NCBI RefSeq assembly: GCF_002742335.1
Contig: NZ_MDGR01000007.1
Coordinates: 934,501-998,500, forward strand
Source: Reichenbachiella sp. 5M10
Lineage (GTDB): Bacteria > Bacteroidota > Bacteroidia > Cytophagales > Cyclobacteriaceae
DNA length: 64,000 nt
Direction: 5' to 3'
Part shown: in pieces, positions 15,892 through 26,119 of the stretch
Numbering within the stretch: position 1 is the first letter of the stretch
Layout: every line of letters starts with the position of its first letter
Position numbers and translations under genes: made by a program
Notes under the pieces: model-generated
What the model was told of the DNA's origin: nothing
The model's database searches: none
Seen by the model: only the letters and a program-made list of their open reading frames with translations

Positions 15892-17238
15892 TTATAGTTT
15901 AGCTTTTATCTGATTGGTAAGAAAATTGAATCCGATGCGGTAAGCATTGAGAAATTGCTCGAAAGTATTGGTTACAGAGAATGGTGATTCTCGGTTGATG
16001 GCCAGCAAAGCGATCATTACGAAGGACGCCCCAGATATAACAGAAGCAATGGCTGCACCAAGTATGCCTCCGAAAGAATTGTCCATTTGAATAAAATAGT
16101 AGTTCAAGACAATGTTGATACCTGTGCTGGTTAGTAGAGCATAAAATCCCACTTTCGGTTTTCCACTTACTTCTAATACAGAACCTGCTTGTGTTGAGAA
16201 TGGTTTGAGAAGATTCAAAAGCATGAATATTTGGAGGATGGGGACTGCATCAAGGTATTTTTGACCTGCAACAATTGAGATGAAGAAGGATGGGAGGATG
16301 AATATCATTAATACAAATGGAGTGATTGCAGCAAGGATAGTTCCAGATGATTTCTCGAATAACCTAGCTCTTGCTAATTGTGGTTCTGGATGGTTTGCGG
16401 TTTCGGCAAAACGGGGATACAAGACTTGCGATAGTGAAGCGATCGGGATTTCTATAAAATTCATGAACCGGCCAGCCACGTTGTAACTAGCGACCGCTTC
16501 TGCAGAGATGAAATAACCTATCATCAATTGGTCTACGCTCCGAGTTAGAAGGGAAGTAAGCCCTACACCGAATGTGTATTTTCCGAAGTTAAGTAGTTCT
16601 TTAATGACTTTTGCTGAAAACGAGAAACTCAAGAACTCGATACGCATCAAGTAGAATATAGAGAAAAACCCACCTAAGAAGATGGATGCAACTTGTAAAG
16701 TAGCAACATCCATTAGGTCAATACTCTTATCAAAGAGTATTGCTCCCAGAATAAGCACAAAGTATGAGCCATAGCGGATAAATGAGAGAACAGAAAGTAT
16801 TTTGAAATTGACCAGAGCACTATAATAATACATGACCTGAGAGTAGGGGACCATGCAGAGTGAAAAGAGGCAGTAAAGACGAATCATTCGAGAAAGTACC
16901 TTAGAATCATACGTATGACCTATGTAGTCAGCTAAAAGGTACAAGGCGAAAGTCGTGACAATGGTTAGCGTTGTATTGAGCCAGATGGAGGAGCTAATAA
17001 TGTCTTTCTTATTATAATTTTTGTCCAAAAAATACTTGACAAAGCCATTCTGAATGAAGGCATTTCTGGACATTTCAACAAATGTGATGATGATGGTGTA
17101 TAAAGTATAGATCCCAAAATCACTCTTGTCCAATACTCGGACCAATACAAAGTATGCGGCAAACCCAAAAAAGAATATAATGAATCTGTTGATTAGTGAG
17201 AAACTGGCTTTGTTTAGCCAGTAGGATGTGTTGGGCAT
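15892..17238 (-). CDS. Wzx-like polysaccharide flippase (MOP superfamily)
   Basis: The protein has 448 residues with about twelve to fourteen membrane helices. The N-terminal segment LNKASFSLINRFIIFFFGF then YFVLVRVLDKSDFGIYTL matches the conserved start of Polysacc_synt-family flippases. Internal motifs such as SVDQLMIGYFISAEAVASYNVAG and SLSQVLYPRFAE are typical. It would move undecaprenyl-diphosphate-linked oligosaccharide across the inner membrane for the polymerase in the divergent operon. It is the first gene of a leftward operon after a 535-bp non-coding region. Confidence 0.88.
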   Translation of the reverse strand: MPNTSYWLNKASFSLINRFIIFFFGFAAYFVLVRVLDKSDFGIYTLYTIIITFVEMSRNAFIQNGFVKYFLDKNYNKKDIISSSIWLNTTLTIVTTFALYLLADYIGHTYDSKVLSRMIRLYCLFSLCMVPYSQVMYYYSALVNFKILSVLSFIRYGSYFVLILGAILFDKSIDLMDVATLQVASIFLGGFFSIFYLMRIEFLSFSFSAKVIKELLNFGKYTFGVGLTSLLTRSVDQLMIGYFISAEAVASYNVAGRFMNFIEIPIASLSQVLYPRFAETANHPEPQLARARLFEKSSGTILAAITPFVLMIFILPSFFISIVAGQKYLDAVPILQIFMLLNLLKPFSTQAGSVLEVSGKPKVGFYALLTSTGINIVLNYYFIQMDNSFGGILGAAIASVISGASFVMIALLAINRESPFSVTNTFEQFLNAYRIGFNFLTNQIKAKL

Positions 17239-17773
17239 GTAGGTTAGGTCTTTGGTGTTAGTTAACTAGCGCGGTTGATAAGGCTAAATTAATAAGTAGA
17301 CTGGGATTCACAAGAGATGCAAGTAGCCTATTTTTATCCTGTGTCAAATAGTTTTTGTTAAAAGTAGTTAAATTGGATTTTTTGAATAAATAGTTAGGGT
17401 AAAGCGAGAGAGTATTGCGTGAGATAAGGTTTGTTTGGCTGTGGTTATATGTTTTTTGTTTTAGTGATTTGAGAGTGAGGGTGCGATTGATGTTGTTTAT
17501 GTATTGTGTATAACTGTTTGTAATACAGTGTTTGAGAGTGGTTTTTTTACTATGATACAGTAAGGGGGAGCTGAATGAGTGGATACAAGCTGTTGTTCGA
17601 GTAGTGTTTGTTTGAGTTGATTTGTACTTTGTGTATAATTAGTATAATGATTTTCTAGAATTTGAAATTTTCTTAGAATATTCATTTTATCGAGATTAAT
17701 AATAATCTACTTTCGTAAGAACAACCAGTTAAGTTTTTCAACATACCCTTTTACCTAGCCTATTTTCATTGAA
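17239..17773. other. Divergent intergenic region, AT-rich, 535 bp
   Basis: This gap separates the Wzx operon (leftward) from the giant T9SS esterase (rightward). It is T/A-rich and contains repeated GTTTG and GTGTATAA words around 17440-17650, plus a TACTTTCG sequence near 17709 that is one base off the TAnnTTTG box and 55-65 nt before the esterase ATG. A 62-codon frame on the minus strand (17497-17685) lacks recognisable features. No RNA gene is evident. Confidence 0.45.
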
Positions 17774-20700
17774 ATGAAGAACCTTAACCTAACCTGTCTT
17801 GTCATACTGTGTATGGTGCTATATTCGTATAATGTAGCTTGGACACAAACTGTTCCGTTTCCAACGAACCCAGATCCAACTAAAATAGAGCCGTGGGGCT
17901 ATGATGATGATGGCACCAACTGGGATACATCACCTTATCTTCCATTTATTCACGATTATGTGACCTTTAGATTGATGCCTCCAAATGGTGTGACCTATGA
18001 TGGAGCCACTGAGACATGGGCGTTTGAGGAAGGAGAAAAGTATCCTATTATTATGTTCTTTCATGGGCGTGGCGAAGCAGGAAATGGGAATAACCTGCAA
18101 TTGAAGCATGGAGGGAAAATCCATAAAGAGGCCGTACAAAGTGGTAAGTTTCCAGGCTTTCTTATGTTTCCACAGAATGCTGATGCGGCTACCATGAAGA
18201 AATTGTTTGATCGACTCATTGAGGAAGGTTTACCTATCGATAAGAGCAGAGTGTATGTACATGGATTATCAGGTGGAGCCAATTACACTTGGAAGATGCT
18301 GTTGGATTACCCTGAGTTGGTTGCAGCTGCATTTCCTATGTCTGGTGCCGTGGACGAAGATTATACGGACGTCATTTATACGCCTATTCGATTGGTGCAG
18401 GGAGGTTTGGATAAGAATCCGGTTCCAAGTTTTACCAACGGTGAAGTAACAGAGATACAAAACTTAGGGGGGCATATTGAATACTTTTATTTAGAGAATT
18501 CGGGGCATGGTACATGGAACAATATGTACAATAGAAATGACTTTTTTCCTTGGTTTTTGGAACAAAGCATTCAGAAGATTTTTGTTAGATATGACTACAA
18601 GGATGTCTGTCCTGAGGACGAGGTAGATGTTAGCTTGGGGGTCAGTCCAGGCAATGCTGCCTATGAGTGGACAAAAAATGGAGTAGTGATCGAAGGGGAA
18701 TCTGGTCATGAATTGCATGTCACTGAGTATGGTGATTACTCAGTACGAGTACTGATAGATGATGAATGGACGAGTTGGGCTGAGACGGTGACTGTGGAAG
18801 AACGACAGCCGACACAAACACCGCCAATTTCTCAGACAGTGATGAGTAGTACTGTACTTCCTGATCCAAATGGGAGTACTACTGTGCAGCTCACCTTGCC
18901 AGAAGGGTATGAGACATATGAATGGTACAGAGGTGAGATATTGGTAGGTACCAATCAAGTACTTGATGCGACTCCTGGTGTGTACCGAGCACTTGTGCAG
19001 GAGTTGTATGGTTGTTCGAGTCAGTTTTCTGAGCCCTATGAGGTTTTAGGGAGTACAGGTGTGGATATTCCTGAAGTACCCTCAAACCTTGCAGTGAGTA
19101 CAGCTTCCAAAACGGAATTGATTATAAACTGGAATGATAATTCAAACAATGAATCGGGTTTTGAATTGTATAGAAGAGGTACAATAAATGAACCTTATGC
19201 CTTGATTGCTGTTTTGGGAGAAGGAGCAGTTAGTTATACCGACGAGGAACTTCTACCTGGGACAGATTATATCTATTCTTTGAGAGCAATTAATGTCAAT
19301 GGCGCTTCGCCTTTGACGCCTGAAATTTCTGGTTTGACAGATAGAGATCAGGTAAACCCATCGGCCCCTTCTAATTTGAGAATTTCAGCTACGACGAATT
19401 TTAGTGTGAGTTTGGAATGGGAAGAATCTACAGATGATGTGGGAATCAAAAAATATGATGTATACCAAGATGGAGTAAAAGTACTCTCCACGACCAATAC
19501 TGATATGACCATATACAACTTGACCGAGGGAGTCAGTTATAAGTTCAATGTGGTAGCGGTAGATGTATCCAACAATGTTTCGGCCTTTAGCAATCGGGTG
19601 ATAGCCGTTCCAGTGTTTGCCGGGCTTAATTACAAATATTTTGAAGGGTCATGGGGCAGTGCCTTGCCTGATTTTGATGCTTTGACTCCTATTAAAACTG
19701 GAGTTACTGAGAACGTTGATATTTCAACGGCAGAGCAAGGAGATAATTTTGCCTTTTATTGGGAGGGATATATCAAAATACCTGTTGCTGGGGAATATAC
19801 ATTTGAGACCTATTCGGATGATGGGAGCAGGTTGTACATAGGAGAGTATGGGTATAATGTTACGCCTTTGGTTGACAATGACGGCTTGCACGGGAGTAGG
19901 TATAGAGAAGGGACTTATGATTTTCCTGCTGCGGGAGCTTACCCAATTGTCATTACTTATTTTGAGAAGACGGGAGGGAATACCATGCGGGTGTACTGGA
20001 AAAATACTGCCCACGGGATTGGAAACTCAAGGCAGCTTGTGCCAAGTAGTGCATTTGCTGATGAAGTAAACCTGCCTAATGAGCTTGTAGAGTCCCCTTC
20101 TGAAGTAGTAGCAACTGCTGTTTCTACTGAAGAGATACTGTTGACATGGAACGATAACAGTGATAATGAAATTTCATTTCAGGTGTTTAGAGCCCAAGGG
20201 GAGGCGAGTGTGTATTCTTCCATTGCTGTATTGCCGGCAGGGACAACAGAGTATACAGATTCGGGATTAGCGCCAGGTACAACTTATTTTTATAAAGCAG
20301 TCGCGCTAGGAGAATATAGTCAATCAGAGATGTTGGAAGAGACATTTGAAGGTGTGGTGTTGCAACTGGAGTTAGATAATAATTTGGACGATGATTCAGG
20401 ACAAAATGGTTCTTCCACTTTAGTCAAAACACCTTTGTTTGATGAAGACCAAAGAGTTCAAGGCTCACATTCTCTCTATTTTCATGGTAGTGCAGACTAT
20501 GTAAACTTAGACAATAGCAATCGCTTCATACATGAGGAGTTTTCTGAGCGATCAGTTGCATTTTGGGTGTATGCCAATGTTACAAGCGGTATTCAAGATT
20601 TGTTTGACGAGGGAGGGAGTACCAATGGAATTGGTATACGAATAAACAATGGTACGGTGGAGCTGGCAGTACGAGATGATCAAAACATGATGATTGTATC

Positions 20701-23700
20701 AGGGGCCATTCAATCCAATAAGTGGGTTCATATTGTTGGAGTTTTTGAACAAGGATATTTGGGACTATATCTGGACGGTGTTTTGGTAGCCGAGGAATTG
20801 AATGTCGGGTATACCGAAGTAAGTGCTCACAGTGATGCGGGAGGGTTAGGTGCTACCAATGGAAGCAATGCCTTTGATGAATCAAACAATAATTTCAATG
20901 GTTGGATAGATGATTTGTTTGTATTCGATCAAGCCATCACTTCAGTAGAAGTAGCTCGTCTGATTCAGCGTTCAGTGGATACCTCCAAGGCGACCACCTT
21001 TGAATTGCCAAAGCCTACAGATCCTCCAGTTGATGTGGAGGCAGCGGCCTTAAGTAATCGCTCGGTAGAGTTGACATGGAGTAGTACGGGTGCTTCCGCA
21101 TATCTTGTCTATCGATCTGAAGGCAATGATCAAAATTTCACATTAGCTGCCGTACGACAAGGAGGGCTGTTGAACTATAGGGATTCGACATTGACTCCTC
21201 GGATGGAGTATTTTTATGTAGTCAGGTCATTTAGTGAATTTGGATACTCTGTCAATTCGGATACAGTATCGGTGAGTACATTGAACACTACGCCAGCCCT
21301 AGAGACTAAGATTCCAGACTATAGTTTGTTTTTCTCAGAGAATATCTCGTTGTTGTTGACAGCTCAAGATGATGACAATGACATAGTTTCATTTGAAGGG
21401 GTGAATTTTCCGAGTTTTGTCGATCTATCTGATAATGGAGACAATACTGCACTATTGAGTATCACGCCACAGGCAGTTGATGAAGGAGTGTATGAGCAAA
21501 TTGCAGTGGTCGTCAATGATGGTTTTGAGGATAGTATGGTGTACTTTGATGTCAGCGTGATTAGTAATCATGACCCGGTCATCGTTCCGTTAGAAACGTA
21601 CAATATGCTAGGAGGGGAATCTCTGAGTGTGGAAGTTGCTGCTACAGATCAAAATGGAGAAAACCTGAGTTGGTCTTTTTCAAATCTACCTTCATTTGCT
21701 TCTTATGAAGTCAGTGAATCAGGAGAAAGTGTAAACTTGACTTTCAACCCAAGTTTGTCTGATGATGGTGGACAGCATGTGATCACGATACATGTCGAAG
21801 ATGACAATCCGATTAGAACAGGGGTCGATGAAATAGAGCTTGTACTGCAGGTAGTGGCGTATGACCCTCAGCATAAACTGTACGTCAACTTTGGAGACCA
21901 ATCCGAAGCTCCAGAACCATGGAATAATATGATGATAGGTTGGCCAGGGTCAGGTACAGCACTTTCGGGTTTGATAAATGATCAGGGGTTCCCTATGGAT
22001 GTATCGATCACTTTGGAGTCGGGATGGAACGGAGTGGGGGTTGCAGGTGGGATGCCTACAGGTATCTATGAGGACCCAGTACGAATGTCGTATTTCTGGA
22101 CGGATAATTCCCCTGAGTATATCAGAGTCTCAGGACTTGATCAATCCTCTACCTATAATTTTGAGTTTTTTGGAAGTAGAAACAAGTCTGGAGATAGGAC
22201 GACTATATTTGGTGTGGGAGGACAAACGAGTTCTTTACAAGCGGCTTTTAACACGAATGATGTAGCAAGAATTGAAGGAGTGATTCCTGATGAAAATGGA
22301 GAATTAGTAATCTCTGTTGAAAATATCTCTGGTAGTTCAGGGTATAGTGTCGCTTACTTGAACTCAATGGTAATAGAAGCGATTTCGCAAGAAGGGTTAG
22401 CTCCATTAGCTCCTACAGGCCTTCAGCTTTCAAGCAGCCCTGAAGTTGAATTGGAGTGGATAGATAATTCCTACAATGAGACGGCTTTTGAGATATATCG
22501 ATCATCAGTTGATGAAAACAACTATGAGCTCATCGACACGACCCCCAATAATACTTATGTAGACAATGCGACTGGACAAGTGGATCAGTTCTACAAGGTG
22601 CGAGCAGTCAATCAGTTTGGTTATTCAAGTTTTTCAGCATCAGTTCATTATACGTATACCAATAGAGCTCCTGTATTTGGGGAGGTGTCAGATATCATCG
22701 TGAATCCCAATGTATTAGCAGAGTTGGTTTACGAGGTGACTGATCCAGAGGCTAACCCGATGTTTATCGAGGTAATAGGCTTACCAGATTTTGCAGAGTT
22801 TACGCAGATAGATGCCAATCATGGACGTGTTGATATTTTGGCGAGTATATATGACCTAGGGGCCTATGAGTTTGAGCTACATGCTTCTGATGACCAAGGG
22901 AATAGCTCGATAGTGACTGTACAGCTGGCAGTGACAGATGTAGCATATGAGGTCGCATTGGTCAATTTGTCGGAGGTCAATATAGTGGCACCATCGCCAT
23001 GGAATAATTTGATTGGGACGCCTGAAGCGGGCTTGTCAATCAGTAACATCAACGATACCGAAGGTCAAAATACTGGTATGGCTTTGACTCTAATAGATGG
23101 TTGGGCAGGTGGCAATAGCAATGGAGTGATTACTGGAGATGATTCTGGTGTTTATCCTGATGTAGTCATGAATACCTACTTGGCTGACAACTCTACCTTA
23201 AATAAAGAAATGGTTTTATCAGGTCTAGATGAATCCAAGACGTATGAGCTGGTGTTCTTTGGTAGTAGAGCAGCGGTATCTGATGCTAGGGTCTCTATTT
23301 ACACGGTCAATGGAGTTTCGGTCAATTTGAATGTGTCCAATAACTCTTCAGAGACTGCCACTATCAGTGCAATTAAGCCGAATGAAGATGGTGAGATTCG
23401 TTTCACTGTCAACAAATTGTCTGGAGCACCATTTAAGTATATCAATGCGCTAGAGATTCGCTACTATGAGGAACCAGAATATCCAGATGCTCCATCTGGC
23501 TTAGTTGCAAATGCAAAATCAAAACAAGCCATTGACTTAAGCTGGAACGACAATAGCGGAAATGAAGATGGGTTTGAGATCTATACTTCCGATGATGCTA
23601 ATGGGCCTTGGGAATTACTAGCGATTGTAGGAGCAAATGTGACAAGCTATGAGGATAGTGACTTGACTCCTAATACGGTTTATTATTACCAAGTGAGGGC

Positions 23701-24604
23701 ATTCAATGAAGTGAGTCCATCGCTGTATAGTGAGGTAGTCGGAGAGTCAACGTATTCATATGTAGTACTCTTGAACATAGGTGATGAAAGTGCTATCGCA
23801 GCTGCACCATGGAACAATACCGCACAAGATCCTTTTGTAGGAAATGTGACTGCTAACCTGAAAAATGATCAAGGTAACAATACGGGGATTAGCATGGAGA
23901 TCATCGAAAATGTGCATAACACCAAATTTGATGCTGCGGGGAATTTGGGAGCAATCACAGGCGATGATTCGGGCGTATTTCCCGATGTGGTGACACAGTC
24001 CTACTACTGGTGGGTGCAAGGGGACTATGTTTCTTTGAAGTTCAGTAGTCTTCCATTGAATCAGCAGTTTGATTTTGAATTTTTTGGTAGTAGAGCTGGG
24101 CCAGAAAGAGGATCTACGTTTATTATCGATGGAGAATCTGTATCATTGAATGTCTCCTACAATACTTCTGAGACGGTGACTATTCGAAATGTAGTATCAG
24201 ACGAGCTAGGAGATGTATATGTAGATATGACCTCTATGGCAGGATTGGGTAATGCTTACATCAACGCAATAGTTATCCGGGCGTCTAGTGCTTTTGGTGA
24301 CAATGCTCAGTATGCTGCTAGGACAGTGGGTGATTCGAGCGTGGATCAAGAAACTGAAAGTCAAGAATTGCAATCATACCCTAATCCATTTGATAATAGT
24401 TTGACCATCAGTGGAATGCCTTCTGATGAGGAATTGAGTATTGCGATATTCGACCAGATGGGTAAAACGGTTTATCGTGATAGATTGCAGACAATAGGTC
24501 AGAAAATCAACGTAAATACTGCTGCCTTGAGATCAGGACTCTATTTTGTTCAAGTCCAAACTGAATCCAGTAAAGTGGTAGTATTCAAAATGGCAAAACG
24601 ATAA
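17774..24604 (+). CDS. Giant T9SS-secreted multidomain esterase/adhesin-like protein
   Basis: The protein has 2276 residues. After the signal peptide (about 1-25) comes an alpha/beta-hydrolase of the PHB-depolymerase/feruloyl-esterase type: oxyanion region MFFHGRGEAGNG, nucleophile elbow GLSGG with Ser166, and candidate Asp213 (GGLDKN) and His245 (NSGHGTW). Then follow an Ig-like segment, two FN3 domains (about 432-612), PA14 (about 616-762), FN3 (771-852), a LamG/concanavalin-like domain (862-1062), FN3 (1081-1170) and a cadherin-like pair. Three copies of an unnamed PWNN domain (about 1371, 1727, 1994) are interleaved with FN3 and cadherin-like units. A T9SS type-A sorting domain (2199-2276, SYPNPF...GLYFVQV) ends it. 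It is probably cell-surface or released, de-esterifying or binding a polysaccharide; the substrate is unknown. Confidence 0.88.
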   Translation: MKNLNLTCLVILCMVLYSYNVAWTQTVPFPTNPDPTKIEPWGYDDDGTNWDTSPYLPFIHDYVTFRLMPPNGVTYDGATETWAFEEGEKYPIIMFFHGRGEAGNGNNLQLKHGGKIHKEAVQSGKFPGFLMFPQNADAATMKKLFDRLIEEGLPIDKSRVYVHGLSGGANYTWKMLLDYPELVAAAFPMSGAVDEDYTDVIYTPIRLVQGGLDKNPVPSFTNGEVTEIQNLGGHIEYFYLENSGHGTWNNMYNRNDFFPWFLEQSIQKIFVRYDYKDVCPEDEVDVSLGVSPGNAAYEWTKNGVVIEGESGHELHVTEYGDYSVRVLIDDEWTSWAETVTVEERQPTQTPPISQTVMSSTVLPDPNGSTTVQLTLPEGYETYEWYRGEILVGTNQVLDATPGVYRALVQELYGCSSQFSEPYEVLGSTGVDIPEVPSNLAVSTASKTELIINWNDNSNNESGFELYRRGTINEPYALIAVLGEGAVSYTDEELLPGTDYIYSLRAINVNGASPLTPEISGLTDRDQVNPSAPSNLRISATTNFSVSLEWEESTDDVGIKKYDVYQDGVKVLSTTNTDMTIYNLTEGVSYKFNVVAVDVSNNVSAFSNRVIAVPVFAGLNYKYFEGSWGSALPDFDALTPIKTGVTENVDISTAEQGDNFAFYWEGYIKIPVAGEYTFETYSDDGSRLYIGEYGYNVTPLVDNDGLHGSRYREGTYDFPAAGAYPIVITYFEKTGGNTMRVYWKNTAHGIGNSRQLVPSSAFADEVNLPNELVESPSEVVATAVSTEEILLTWNDNSDNEISFQVFRAQGEASVYSSIAVLPAGTTEYTDSGLAPGTTYFYKAVALGEYSQSEMLEETFEGVVLQLELDNNLDDDSGQNGSSTLVKTPLFDEDQRVQGSHSLYFHGSADYVNLDNSNRFIHEEFSERSVAFWVYANVTSGIQDLFDEGGSTNGIGIRINNGTVELAVRDDQNMMIVSGAIQSNKWVHIVGVFEQGYLGLYLDGVLVAEELNVGYTEVSAHSDAGGLGATNGSNAFDESNNNFNGWIDDLFVFDQAITSVEVARLIQRSVDTSKATTFELPKPTDPPVDVEAAALSNRSVELTWSSTGASAYLVYRSEGNDQNFTLAAVRQGGLLNYRDSTLTPRMEYFYVVRSFSEFGYSVNSDTVSVSTLNTTPALETKIPDYSLFFSENISLLLTAQDDDNDIVSFEGVNFPSFVDLSDNGDNTALLSITPQAVDEGVYEQIAVVVNDGFEDSMVYFDVSVISNHDPVIVPLETYNMLGGESLSVEVAATDQNGENLSWSFSNLPSFASYEVSESGESVNLTFNPSLSDDGGQHVITIHVEDDNPIRTGVDEIELVLQVVAYDPQHKLYVNFGDQSEAPEPWNNMMIGWPGSGTALSGLINDQGFPMDVSITLESGWNGVGVAGGMPTGIYEDPVRMSYFWTDNSPEYIRVSGLDQSSTYNFEFFGSRNKSGDRTTIFGVGGQTSSLQAAFNTNDVARIEGVIPDENGELVISVENISGSSGYSVAYLNSMVIEAISQEGLAPLAPTGLQLSSSPEVELEWIDNSYNETAFEIYRSSVDENNYELIDTTPNNTYVDNATGQVDQFYKVRAVNQFGYSSFSASVHYTYTNRAPVFGEVSDIIVNPNVLAELVYEVTDPEANPMFIEVIGLPDFAEFTQIDANHGRVDILASIYDLGAYEFELHASDDQGNSSIVTVQLAVTDVAYEVALVNLSEVNIVAPSPWNNLIGTPEAGLSISNINDTEGQNTGMALTLIDGWAGGNSNGVITGDDSGVYPDVVMNTYLADNSTLNKEMVLSGLDESKTYELVFFGSRAAVSDARVSIYTVNGVSVNLNVSNNSSETATISAIKPNEDGEIRFTVNKLSGAPFKYINALEIRYYEEPEYPDAPSGLVANAKSKQAIDLSWNDNSGNEDGFEIYTSDDANGPWELLAIVGANVTSYEDSDLTPNTVYYYQVRAFNEVSPSLYSEVVGESTYSYVVLLNIGDESAIAAAPWNNTAQDPFVGNVTANLKNDQGNNTGISMEIIENVHNTKFDAAGNLGAITGDDSGVFPDVVTQSYYWWVQGDYVSLKFSSLPLNQQFDFEFFGSRAGPERGSTFIIDGESVSLNVSYNTSETVTIRNVVSDELGDVYVDMTSMAGLGNAYINAIVIRASSAFGDNAQYAARTVGDSSVDQETESQELQSYPNPFDNSLTISGMPSDEELSIAIFDQMGKTVYRDRLQTIGQKINVNTAALRSGLYFVQVQTESSKVVVFKMAKR
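21885..24290 (+). repeat. Three homologous protein-domain repeats (PWNN domain) within the giant esterase
   Basis: Three segments of about 165-180 codons (approx. 21885-22395, 22955-23470, 23755-24290) align by eye. Each opens with a strand like VNFGDxS/LNIGDES, then APxPWNN. Copies 2 and 3 share ITGDDSGV-PDVV, and all share a FxFFGSR strand, while copies 2 and 3 carry VSLNVS-N-SET. They end in a YINA-IR-like strand. The copies are diverged in DNA, so the duplication is old. They resemble beta-sandwich carbohydrate-binding modules, but I recognise no named family. Confidence 0.7.
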
Positions 24605-24632
24605 AAGAGGAAAAACGATAGTCATCTAAATT

Positions 24633-25118
24633 ATGCGAAAGTGGACCTCTTTACTGGTACTGTTCTTTTTTGTTGTGGTGCTGTCACCCAACATTTATGC
24701 TATTGTATTTCAAAAGGAGAGTTTTCCATTTTCAAATAATCCGATGTTTGGGCATTATGTACAAGATACGGATAGATTGGTCACTTTTACCTTTTTAGTC
24801 TCCGACAATGATTCTTTATCTAGTCTGCAGTACGAAGAGATAGGACTATGGGAAGTGAGGCTAAAGAGGTATTATATGACTTATGTCTATGGCTCGTCTC
24901 AAGAGCATTCGCCTCAGGGGGAAAGGAAAAGCCAAAAGGAGTTTATTGAAGCAAATACCCACTTTTTTGAAAAGCTGTCACTGATCTTAGCTTCGAATGA
25001 TGTACAGCACAACCAGTTGTACCTAGCCATTGACCAACTCAATGCTCAGGATGAACTTGAAAATCGTAAAATCATCGGTTCATATTCGCCTATACAGGGT
25101 AAATTCTCCATGAAATGA
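24633..25118 (+). CDS. Small exported partner of HTTM protein
   Basis: The protein has 161 residues with an N-terminal hydrophobic helix (SLLVLFFFVVVLSPNIYAIVF), then FPFSNNPMFGHYV. The latter resembles the WPFSxYPMFS motif of small proteins encoded with HTTM-domain membrane proteins. The remainder is a short soluble alpha/beta domain (residues about 45-155). Its last codon overlaps the ATG of the HTTM gene (ATGA), which points to coupled translation. It follows the esterase by 28 nt. Function is unknown; a dedicated accessory of the neighbouring membrane protein is the likely role. Confidence 0.6.
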   Translation: MRKWTSLLVLFFFVVVLSPNIYAIVFQKESFPFSNNPMFGHYVQDTDRLVTFTFLVSDNDSLSSLQYEEIGLWEVRLKRYYMTYVYGSSQEHSPQGERKSQKEFIEANTHFFEKLSLILASNDVQHNQLYLAIDQLNAQDELENRKIIGSYSPIQGKFSMK

Positions 25119-26119
25119 TTCTAGTCAGGACAGATCAATTGTATCATTTGATGTTTAAATCAATATCTAAGCCAATCATTCCATGTCTTCGGATATTTTT
25201 GACTTTGGTGAGCCTAAAGGAAGTGCTTGTCGTGGGGCATAAAATGAGAGGGTACTTTTCTTCAGAGTACCTGTTTTATCATGAAGGCCTAGTGACAGAT
25301 TTTGTATACGATTTTTTGTATACCTACCACGAAGTATTAATATGGGGTGCAGTACTGTTTGGTGTACTTGCATCAGTCGGTTTGTTGGCACGGTACAGCT
25401 TGGCTGTATATGTTCTCTTGTATTCCGTTCTATTTTATTTTGATAATAGCCTCGGGATATACAATCACGAGGCTGGGTTGACTATTCAAATTTTGTTCGT
25501 TTTGATTTTTGCACCCGGAGTTCAAAACTGGTCTTTGGATCGATGGATCAAATATGGTTATCGTGCAACCAAAAGTATCGTTTCGTATAGTGATTGGGGG
25601 TTGAAACTCGTATTGCTGCTAGTCATGGTAGGGTATTTTACGGCAGGGGTTTCCAAGATCAGGTATGGGGGAGTAGAATGGTTAGATGGTAAAACTCTAC
25701 AATATTATTTATCGGGTAGAGCTTCATTTGTGAATAGTCCAGCACAAAAGTTTATTCCAGTTTCGGAGGATTTGGATTGGAAGGGTAGTGATGGTATAGT
25801 CGCGTATACGTATGGTAACTTTCAGACAAGACCACAGTTTATTGAATTTGGAAAATGGGTCGCCTCCAATGATGTGATGATGATATTCCTTTCTATCGCT
25901 ACATTGATATTTGAGTTAGGTTCCATATTCATGCTTTTTTGGTTGCCTTACCGAACCCTATATTTATTATCTGCCGTACTCTTCCATTTTTCCATTCGGG
26001 TGTTCATGGGCTTAGGGTTTTTAGACTATCAGGTTATATGCCTGGCGCTTGTCGATTGGAAGTATGTCTCTACCAAACTATCACTATTTTTTATATGGAT
26101 GAAAAGCAAAACTACTTAG
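25115..26119 (+). CDS. HTTM/DoxX-like integral membrane protein
   Basis: The protein has 334 residues with about seven hydrophobic helices. The segment YFTAGVSKIRYGGVEWLDGKTLQYYL matches the conserved F-xxG-xSKxR-xG-xxW-xDG-xxL core of HTTM proteins (relatives of vitamin-K-dependent gamma-carboxylase), as do the loop NHEAGLTIQ and the large periplasmic segment after it. Bacterial HTTM proteins have no proven reaction. The start overlaps the stop of the 161-residue partner; Met13 (25151) is a possible alternative. The stop overlaps the acyltransferase gene by 25 nt, so three genes form one unit. Confidence 0.68.
   Translation: MILVRTDQLYHLMFKSISKPIIPCLRIFLTLVSLKEVLVVGHKMRGYFSSEYLFYHEGLVTDFVYDFLYTYHEVLIWGAVLFGVLASVGLLARYSLAVYVLLYSVLFYFDNSLGIYNHEAGLTIQILFVLIFAPGVQNWSLDRWIKYGYRATKSIVSYSDWGLKLVLLLVMVGYFTAGVSKIRYGGVEWLDGKTLQYYLSGRASFVNSPAQKFIPVSEDLDWKGSDGIVAYTYGNFQTRPQFIEFGKWVASNDVMMIFLSIATLIFELGSIFMLFWLPYRTLYLLSAVLFHFSIRVFMGLGFLDYQVICLALVDWKYVSTKLSLFFIWMKSKTT

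Noticed and set aside
17497-17685. 62-codon minus-strand frame in the 17.2-17.8 kb gap
   Set aside because: Low-complexity AT-rich sequence with no family features.
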